Source: Gemmatimonadota bacterium (GTDB lineage: Bacteria > Gemmatimonadota > Gemmatimonadetes > Longimicrobiales > Gaopeijiaceae). From it: a stretch of 9,705 nucleotides of DNA. This document shows, piece by piece, positions 1 through 4,914 of the stretch; the stretch's first letter is position 1, and each line of letters opens with the position of its first letter. The notes beneath the pieces are model-generated. The model did no database searches. It was not told the DNA's origin and saw nothing but the letters and a program-made list of their open reading frames with translations. The stretch lies in NCBI GenBank assembly GCA_015492755.1, contig WGEM01000008.1, positions 1 to 9,705 of the forward strand. Reading direction: 5' to 3'. The translations under genes and the position numbers were made by a program.

Positions 1-737
1 GCGCCGATGAGGAGTGCCAGGCCGAAGACCAACCACCCCAGGCGCCGCCGCGCCACCTCCCCGCCGATCACCCACGCTCGCCGCACGTTCAGAACCACCG
101 CCGTCACCGCCAGGAAGCGAAGGAGGTCCATGGCCGGGTTCAGCCCCAGCGCCTCGAAGCTCCCCGTCCGGAGGCCTTCCACCGCCGCGAGGGCGGCGAA
201 GGCGAGGAGCGCGGCCACCCAGGGACCCGCCCCGGAGAGGAGCGCGATCCGGAGGCGCTGGAAGGGTGCGAGCCAGGCGGGCAATTCCGCCGGTGGTGTT
301 ACGGAGGCCGCGTCCAGCCGGGCCGGGAACCGGGAGGTGAACCGGACGATGCCCGCCAGGCCGGCGAGCTCCACCACCACGAAGTGGAGGTCGTACACGG
401 TACGCAGCACTCCGGGGTCCGGTCTCAGGACGAGCACCACCCCGGGGTACGCCAGGAGGTAGCTCCAGGCCGCCAGGGCCACCGCCAGACCGTCGAGCCC
501 CTCGTCGACGGCGCCGCGGAAGGCGAACCAGAGCGCTAGCGCCCCCGCAAGGGCGGATACCATGGCGTCCATCACCACCAGGGGAAGGAAGACCGGACGT
601 GAATGGGCGAGGATCTCTCCTGCGCCTCCCGCCGCGCTCCCGCCGAGCGCTGCGATGAGCGCGAACTGACCCCAGAGGGCCACCGCCGAAACGGCGGCCA
701 CCAGGAGGCGCAACGCAGTGGTCCGGAGGATGTGCAT
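1..737 (-). CDS. Multi-pass membrane protein, N-terminal part (C-terminus beyond the left edge)
   Basis: The minus strand is open from an ATG at 737-735 to base 1 without a stop, giving at least 245 residues, so the protein is truncated by the window edge. The product is strongly hydrophobic, with about six or seven likely membrane segments near residues 8-32, 48-74, 80-103, 113-133, 165-188, 203-219 and from 233 on. Short basic stretches such as VRRAW and ARRRLGW sit just before the last segment. No catalytic motif is present in the visible part. The run of membrane helices ending in an R-rich segment before a last helix resembles the N-terminal sensory region of some 7TM-type histidine kinases or phosphatases, but this is only an impression, since the cytoplasmic part is missing. 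No in-frame start lies upstream of 737, and no clear Shine-Dalgarno precedes it. Plus-strand reading frames over 7-462 are unlikely to be genes: they are Arg/Ser/Pro-rich and carry no motif. Confidence 0.7.
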   Translation of the reverse strand, partial: MHILRTTALRLLVAAVSAVALWGQFALIAALGGSAAGGAGEILAHSRPVFLPLVVMDAMVSALAGALALWFAFRGAVDEGLDGLAVALAAWSYLLAYPGVVLVLRPDPGVLRTVYDLHFVVVELAGLAGIVRFTSRFPARLDAASVTPPAELPAWLAPFQRLRIALLSGAGPWVAALLAFAALAAVEGLRTGSFEALGLNPAMDLLRFLAVTAVVLNVRRAWVIGGEVARRRLGWLVFGLALLIG

Positions 738-773
738 GGGTCGAGGTGGGAAGGGGGATGGCGTGAATGGATT

Positions 774-838
774 AAAGTGCTCTCCGGGCCGCCCCCGCCA
801 CAAGCTTCCTTTCGTCGCGCGGGGCACGAACGCACTTT
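774..838. repeat. Short inverted repeat AAAGTGC / GCACTTT in the divergent spacer
   Basis: AAAGTGC at 774-780 is matched by its exact reverse complement GCACTTT at 832-838, with 51 bp between the arms. The match does not extend on either side. It could be a pair of half-sites for a regulator of the divergent genes, or chance, because a 7-bp match in 130 bp is not rare. Confidence 0.25.
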
Positions 839-858
839 GAGCCGAGACCCGCATATCC

Positions 859-865
859 GGAGGAG
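859..865 (+). promoter_or_regulatory. Ribosome binding site for the M14 peptidase gene
   Basis: GGAGGAG lies 2 bp before the ATG at 868 (4 bp when counted from its GGAGG core). It is a strong Shine-Dalgarno match and fixes the start just before a classic signal peptide. Confidence 0.7.
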
Positions 866-867
866 CC

Positions 868-1692
868 ATGCCGTCGTTTCGATCCTGCCGACTCGTGCCC
901 GGAGTGGCGCTCACGCTGCTGACGACCGTCGGATTCGCTCTGCCACCGGTGGTCGCGCAGGAGGCGAGCCTGGTGGCGCCGGACGGGAGCGTCGACTGGA
1001 ATCGTTACTACACCGCCGGCGAGACGGAGCGGATCCTGCGGGAGTTCGCCCGCCTCTATCCGCACCTCACCGAGCTGCACGAGATCGGGCGGAGCATCGA
1101 GGGCCAACCCCTCACGGTGATGGCCATCACCAATGAGCGCACGGGACCCGCGGCGGAGAAGCCGGCGCTCTACGTGGATGGAGGGATCCACGCCGGCGAG
1201 CTCACCGGCTCGGCGGTGGCGACGTACCTCATCGGGCACCTGCTGAACGGGTACGGCTCCGATCCGCGCGTCACCCGGCTCCTGGACCGGCGCGCCTTCT
1301 ACGTCCGCCCGAAGTTCAATCCGGCGGGCTCCGATCTGGCGCTCATCGAGGACCAGTTCCTCCGAAGCACGCCCCGGCCGGTGGATGAGGACGAGGACGG
1401 CGTGGCCGACGAGGACCCTCCGCAGGATCTGGACGGCGACGGCTGGATCACCACCATCCGCGTGCCGGACCCCGACGGGGACTGGGTGGCGCTCCCCCAG
1501 GAGCCCGCCGTGCTGGTGAGGGATCCGGATCGGTCGGTGCAGGGCAAGCGCTACCGCACGTTGCGGGAGGGCGTGGACGACGACGGGGACGGGCGGATCA
1601 ACGAGGACGGCCTCGGCGGGATCGACATGAACCGCAACTTTCCCCGCAACTGGGAGCGGTGGCACCTGCAGCCGGGCTCGGAGAGGGGATAG
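868..1692 (+). CDS. M14 carboxypeptidase, N-terminal fragment up to the internal TAG
   Basis: This is the 274-residue product expected if the TAG at 1690-1692 ends translation. It keeps the signal peptide, the HxxE zinc motif (GIHAGE, residues 106-111), the acidic D-x-D-G loops around 173-205 and 236-248, and the NRNFPR substrate-binding segment (255-260). It lacks the third zinc ligand and the catalytic glutamate, so on its own it should not be an active peptidase. The start is supported by GGAGGAG just upstream and by the signal peptide that begins at Met1. Confidence 0.6.
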   Translation: MPSFRSCRLVPGVALTLLTTVGFALPPVVAQEASLVAPDGSVDWNRYYTAGETERILREFARLYPHLTELHEIGRSIEGQPLTVMAITNERTGPAAEKPALYVDGGIHAGELTGSAVATYLIGHLLNGYGSDPRVTRLLDRRAFYVRPKFNPAGSDLALIEDQFLRSTPRPVDEDEDGVADEDPPQDLDGDGWITTIRVPDPDGDWVALPQEPAVLVRDPDRSVQGKRYRTLREGVDDDGDGRINEDGLGGIDMNRNFPRNWERWHLQPGSERG

Positions 1693-1719
1693 TCGCCCGA
1701 GCCCGAGACACGCGCCACC

Positions 1720-2640
1720 GTGGAGTTCATCAACGGCCACCGGAACATCACCGGGATCGTGCACGGCCACACGTCGGGGGGGTTCGTCTACCGCCTGCCC
1801 TCCGCGTCCGCGCCGACGGACTTCCCGGCCGAGGATCTTGCGCTCATCGAACACCTGGGCACGGAGTACACGCGCACCACGGGCCGGCCCGTGCGGCCCT
1901 CATCCACACACCCCACGAATCACCGTTACGGCACACTCATCTCGTGGGGATACTGGGACCAGGGCGTCATCGGATGGGTGCCGGAGTATTCGCCCGGGCC
2001 GGAGGCGTGGATGCCCGACGCCGACGGTGACGGCCGCATTTCGGAGCTGGAGCAGTACCGTTTCAACCAGGAGACCCTGGGCGGCGCGTACTTCTCGGAG
2101 TGGACGCCCTATGAGCATCCGCAGCTCGGTGCGGTGGAGATCGGAGGATGGCACGCCAAGTTCTGGGGGCAGAACCCCCCCTCGGAGTTCCTGGAGGAGG
2201 AGTGCCGCCAGCAGATCCCGTGGATCCTCTACCTCCTGGAGCAGAGCCCCATGCTGGAACTCGCCCCCCCGGCGATACGGCCGCTGGGTGAGGACCGCTG
2301 GGAGGTGACGGTGACGGTGCGGAACACGGGGCTCCTTCCCACCAGCATCACGGACCGGGGCACCGTGGGCCGGAGACTTCCCGACGGCCGGGTGGTGCAG
2401 CAGGTGGTGCGGCCCCCGTGGGTGCGGCTCCAGCACCCGGGTCTGGAGGTGGTGGAGGGGAGTGAGCGGGTGGTTCTGGATCACCTGGCGGGCTCCAACC
2501 CCTACCTGAAGGCCACTACGGAGCGGGAGCGCACGGTGCGCTGGGTGGTGCGCGGCGCGGCGGGGGAGCGCGCGGTGCGCGTCACCGCTGGCTCGGAGAA
2601 GGCCGGTACCGCGCGCAGCGACTGGGTGGTGGTGCGATGA
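1720..2640 (+). CDS. M14 carboxypeptidase, C-terminal fragment after the internal TAG
   Basis: This is the rest of the same frame, opening at the first possible start codon (GTG 1720) after the TAG; 306 residues. It holds the histidine-rich HGHTSGG zinc-ligand segment, the likely catalytic Glu in WVPEYSPG, an EF-hand-like loop DADGDGRISEL, the family-like EIGGW segment and a C-terminal beta-sandwich-like tail (VTVTVRNTGLLPTS onward). No Shine-Dalgarno lies at a suitable distance before the GTG and there is no signal peptide, so independent translation as a working protein is unlikely. It is best read as the second half of the broken gene at 868-2640. Confidence 0.5.
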   Translation: MEFINGHRNITGIVHGHTSGGFVYRLPSASAPTDFPAEDLALIEHLGTEYTRTTGRPVRPSSTHPTNHRYGTLISWGYWDQGVIGWVPEYSPGPEAWMPDADGDGRISELEQYRFNQETLGGAYFSEWTPYEHPQLGAVEIGGWHAKFWGQNPPSEFLEEECRQQIPWILYLLEQSPMLELAPPAIRPLGEDRWEVTVTVRNTGLLPTSITDRGTVGRRLPDGRVVQQVVRPPWVRLQHPGLEVVEGSERVVLDHLAGSNPYLKATTERERTVRWVVRGAAGERAVRVTAGSEKAGTARSDWVVVR

Positions 2641-3962
2641 ACGGCGTGCGGCGCTGGGCGCTTCTGGGGCTGACCTCGTCGGTGGTGGCGGTGAGCGTCG
2701 CGCCCTCCCACCTCTCAGCTCAGGAAGCGCGCCGTCGCTGGGAGCGCATGTGCCAGATCCGGCAGGAGAAGTTCGACCTCGTCCTGCCGAAGGCTCTGGC
2801 CGACAACGACCTGGACATGTGGATCGTGGTGATGCGCGAGGGGTTGCTGGATCCCCTCTGGGAGGCGCTGGGACGGGGATACGTGGGCGACTGGGCGTAC
2901 TACGTCTTCACGGCCCGGGGCGCGCGGGCGGAGCGCGCCGCGCTGGGCATTAGCGGCTACATGCTGGAGCGCTGCGGCGTCTACGACCACTTCGGCGCCG
3001 CGGATGAGTTGCGGAGCTACGTGGAGGCCCGCGATCCTGAGCGCATCGGCGTGAACATCGCCCCCTCCATCGGTGGCGCCGACGGCCTCTCACACTCGTC
3101 GTACCTCCATCTGAAGGAAGTGCTGGGTCCCGTCTACGGAGTGCGTCTCGTGTCCGCGGAGCGCTTCGTGTCCGACTTCCGCTCCACCCGCACTGCCATC
3201 GAGCTGGCCACCTTCGCCGAGGCGGGGGAGATGAGCCGGGAGATCGCCGAGCGGGCGCTCTCCAACGAGGTCATCACGCCCGGCGTCACCATGCTGGAGG
3301 ACGTGGCCTGGTGGATGTGGGACCAGCTCCTGGAGCGGGGCCTGGAGTCGTCGTTCGGCATGCCGTCGGTCTACATCACCGGACCGTCGGGCATCGAGGC
3401 CACGTCGTCGGATCGGATCATCCAGCGGGGAGACCTCCTGATGATCGACTGGGGGGTGGGCTTCCTGGACTTCTATACAGACATGAAGCGGGTGGCCTAC
3501 GTCCTGCGCGAGGGCGAGACGGAGGCGCCCCAGGGACTTCAGCACGCCTTCCGCCAGGCGCTCCGGGCGCGCGACGTCATGAAGGCGGCCATCCGGCCGG
3601 CGCCCACGGCGCAGGAGGCGCTGGATCGCGTCTGGGCGGCGCTGGAGGCGGAGGGCTTTCGCCGCGTGGCGTTCAATCAGCCCTCCGACGACCCCGACGT
3701 CACCGACGTCGTCATCGGGCCCCACTCGGTGGGGAACTGGGGCCACGGGATCGGACCGTCGCTGGCGTTCTTCAATCCCACCCGGCTCACCTACGAGCTC
3801 CGTCCCGGCACGCTCATCTCCGTGGAGCTCTTCGCCTACACGGCGAACCCGGAATGGGGCGGAGCCAAGGTCCGCATTCCGCTGGAAGACGACGGCGTGG
3901 TGACGGAGCGGGGGGTGGAGTGGCTCTATCCGGTGAATTCGCGGATCTTACTGATCCGGTGA
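2637..3962 (+). CDS. Secreted M24-family metallopeptidase (Xaa-Pro aminopeptidase-like)
   Basis: The product has 441 residues. A signal peptide covers residues 1-28 (basic MNGVRR, hydrophobic core, cut after LSA before QE), so the enzyme should be exported. Residues about 30-180 form an N-terminal creatinase-like domain and 185-430 the pita-bread peptidase fold. The five metal ligands of M24 enzymes can be placed: Asp271 and Asp282 (LLMIDWGVG...YTDMKR), His370 (GHGIG), Glu397 (ISVELF) and Glu417 (RIPLEDD). In the last motif two extra residues separate RI from E compared with the common RIED form, and the second histidine usual after GHGIG is absent (PSLAFFNP follows). M24 enzymes of this type remove N-terminal residues, often next to proline; the exact substrate cannot be told. 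The ATG overlaps the stop of the M14 gene (ATGA), which suggests translational coupling and a shared role in peptide breakdown. Confidence 0.88.
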   Translation: MNGVRRWALLGLTSSVVAVSVAPSHLSAQEARRRWERMCQIRQEKFDLVLPKALADNDLDMWIVVMREGLLDPLWEALGRGYVGDWAYYVFTARGARAERAALGISGYMLERCGVYDHFGAADELRSYVEARDPERIGVNIAPSIGGADGLSHSSYLHLKEVLGPVYGVRLVSAERFVSDFRSTRTAIELATFAEAGEMSREIAERALSNEVITPGVTMLEDVAWWMWDQLLERGLESSFGMPSVYITGPSGIEATSSDRIIQRGDLLMIDWGVGFLDFYTDMKRVAYVLREGETEAPQGLQHAFRQALRARDVMKAAIRPAPTAQEALDRVWAALEAEGFRRVAFNQPSDDPDVTDVVIGPHSVGNWGHGIGPSLAFFNPTRLTYELRPGTLISVELFAYTANPEWGGAKVRIPLEDDGVVTERGVEWLYPVNSRILLIR

Positions 3963-3977
3963 GGAGGGTTTCCACCC

Positions 3978-3985
3978 GGAGGAGG
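3978..3985 (+). promoter_or_regulatory. Ribosome binding site before the bitopic pilin-like gene
   Basis: GGAGGAGG sits 8 bp before the ATG at 3994, in the 31-bp gap after the M24 peptidase. The strong match supports this start and independent re-initiation within the operon. Confidence 0.7.
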
Positions 3986-3993
3986 TACGGAGA

Positions 3994-4461
3994 ATGAGCG
4001 GTCCTGAGCCTTCCGAGCGGGACTTCGACCGCGCGGTGGCCGAAGCCGCGCGGGCGGTGGAGAAAGCGGAGGCCGCAAGGCGCGCAGCGGAGGAGCGGGC
4101 ACGTCCCCGATCGCGCGGCCCGGTCCTCGCCGTCCTGTTGGTCGGTCTGGTTGCCGTGGCGGTCTACGACTACGTACGCCTCACGGCGCCCCCGCCCACG
4201 CCACCTGCGGAGGTGGCGGCCGAGGACCTCCGCGCTTCGGTGGCGATCCTGGTGGAGGAGATCGAGGCCTTTCGGGCCGAGGCGGGGCGGCTCCCGACTG
4301 CGGCGGAGCTGGAGGCGGAGGGCCTGCTGGACGAGGGCGTGCGCTACGCGGTCCTGTCGGACTCCGCCTACGAGATCACCGCCACCGACGAGGTGGTCAC
4401 CGTCCGCTACCGGTCCGACACTCCGCTGGACGGCTGGTTGCGGGGGGAGGAGGGACGATGA
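3994..4461 (+). CDS. Bitopic membrane protein with pilin-like soluble domain
   Basis: This 155-residue protein has no family I can name with certainty. Residues 8-38 are Ala/Glu/Arg-rich and likely helical or coiled-coil. A basic patch (RPRSR, 37-41) precedes one hydrophobic segment at about 43-60, so the topology should be N-in, C-out. A Pro-rich stretch (TAPPPTPP) leads to a soluble domain at 76-150. That domain resembles the one in the next gene: D-x-R-A helix, then GRLP (98-101) against GSLP, and a C-terminal VRYRSDTPLDGWL against VRYPRRDPIGAAL. It has no prepilin cleavage motif, so it would be anchored by an ordinary membrane helix. Its stop overlaps the pseudopilin start by 4 bp, and the assembly ATPase follows. 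It may be an assembly-platform or minor-pilin partner in a type II secretion or type IV pilus-like system; that role is inferred. Confidence 0.75.
   Translation: MSGPEPSERDFDRAVAEAARAVEKAEAARRAAEERARPRSRGPVLAVLLVGLVAVAVYDYVRLTAPPPTPPAEVAAEDLRASVAILVEEIEAFRAEAGRLPTAAELEAEGLLDEGVRYAVLSDSAYEITATDEVVTVRYRSDTPLDGWLRGEEGR
4446..4454 (+). promoter_or_regulatory. Ribosome binding site for the pseudopilin gene, inside the preceding gene
   Basis: GGAGGAGGG lies 3 bp before the ATG at 4458, within the last codons of the preceding gene. Together with the ATGA overlap it indicates coupled translation of the two pilin-like proteins. Confidence 0.6.
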
Positions 4462-4892
4462 GGGGCGCGCCGAGGCTGGCAGGGTTCACGCTGGTGGAGA
4501 TGGCCATCGTGCTCACGGTAATGGCGATCCTGGCGGGGCTCGCGCTGCCCAACGTGAAGGACGCCGTCTACCGCGCGGACGCCGCGAAGATCGTCAGCGA
4601 CGTCCGGGCGGTGAAGCTGGCGGTGGAGGAGTTCGTGCAGGAGAACGGTTCCCTCCCGCGCTCGGGACGCTGGCGGCAGGTTCCTGCGGACCTGGCGCCG
4701 TACCTGGCGGGGATGCCCTTCGAGTACAAGACGGTGGAGTACCGCCTCATCAGCAACCGCCGCAGGGGTGTCGTCCGCCTCCGCGTCCGCTATCCACGTC
4801 GTGATCCCATCGGTGCGGCGCTGGCGCGCTACCGCCGTCCGGGCGAGGTGCGGTGGACGAACCGCCGTACCGACTTCTACATCGTGCGCTGA
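4458..4892 (+). CDS. Type IV pilin-like pseudopilin (prepilin-type cleavage motif)
   Basis: The protein has 144 residues. It begins with a short basic leader MRGAPRLAG followed by FTLVEMAIVLTVMAILAG, the class III prepilin signal: prepilin peptidase would cut between Gly9 and Phe10, and Glu14 is the conserved Glu+5 of the mature protein. The hydrophobic helix covers about residues 10-31. The helix continues to the GSLP turn (64-67), followed by a small, very Arg-rich beta domain (for example RLISNRRRGVVRLRVRY) that would make the soluble part strongly basic. Proteins of this type assemble into the pseudopilus of type II secretion systems or into type IV pili, driven by a GspE/PilB ATPase such as the one encoded 22 bp downstream. 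There is no C-terminal disulfide pair or calcium site that would mark it as a major GspG-type pseudopilin, so its exact role (major or minor) is open. Confidence 0.85.
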   Translation: MRGAPRLAGFTLVEMAIVLTVMAILAGLALPNVKDAVYRADAAKIVSDVRAVKLAVEEFVQENGSLPRSGRWRQVPADLAPYLAGMPFEYKTVEYRLISNRRRGVVRLRVRYPRRDPIGAALARYRRPGEVRWTNRRTDFYIVR

Positions 4893-4914
4893 GGCGCGCC
4901 TGCGGAACGGACCG

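Larger units (their letters stand above)
738..867. promoter_or_regulatory. Divergent intergenic spacer, probable promoters for both directions
   Basis: This 130-bp spacer separates the minus-strand membrane protein from the plus-strand peptidase gene, so at least two promoters should lie in or near it. The only AT-rich patch is at 771-776; on the minus strand it reads TTTAAT, a plausible -10 element 33 bp before the minus-strand start, but no matching -35 is visible 17 bp upstream. No clear plus-strand promoter was found. Promoter use here is inferred from gene arrangement. Confidence 0.3.
868..2640 (+). pseudogene. Secreted M14-family zinc carboxypeptidase gene interrupted by one in-frame TAG
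   Basis: One reading frame of 591 codons runs from ATG 868 to TGA 2638-2640, broken only by a TAG at 1690-1692 (codon 275). Together the halves make a complete M14 carboxypeptidase-like protein: signal peptide (residues 1-30, cut after VVA), zinc-binding HAGE (His108, Glu111), substrate-side MNRNFPRNW (Arg256), a third zinc-ligand candidate in HGHTSGG (His301), a probable catalytic Glu373 in WVPEYSPG, and a C-terminal beta-rich region from about residue 430. M14 enzymes release C-terminal residues from peptides; this one would act outside the cytoplasm. Several D-x-D-G-D-like loops interrupt the catalytic domain. Changing TAG to TAC or TAT would restore a Tyr followed by SPEPETRA, close to the aromatic-then-SEPET pattern I recall in this family. 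A recent nonsense mutation or a sequencing or assembly error is the simplest reading. The downstream M24 gene overlaps the final stop by 4 bp. Confidence 0.65.

Noticed and set aside
1690..1692. TAG as a pyrrolysine or programmed read-through site
   Set aside because: No downstream stem-loop was apparent, the residue is not a known catalytic position of M14 enzymes, and other genes here end in TGA or TAG as ordinary stops (the HAD gene uses TAG). A mutation or sequence error is simpler.
772..1854. Long minus-strand open frame opposite the M14 gene, spanning the in-frame TAG
   Set aside because: It is the complement of a high-GC coding region, has no motif, low-complexity Arg/Val/Asp composition and overlaps two well-supported plus-strand halves.
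1659..2030. Plus-strand frame across the TAG that might have continued the M14 protein by frameshift
   Set aside because: Its translation has no M14 motifs, whereas the original frame resumes directly with SPEPETRA and the zinc-ligand segment, so no net frame change is needed.
4768..4914. N-terminal extension of the ATPase by 49 residues
   Set aside because: It overlaps the pseudopilin gene by 125 bp, and the added residues are Arg/Ser/Ala-rich without family resemblance; the ATG at 4915 fits the operon spacing.
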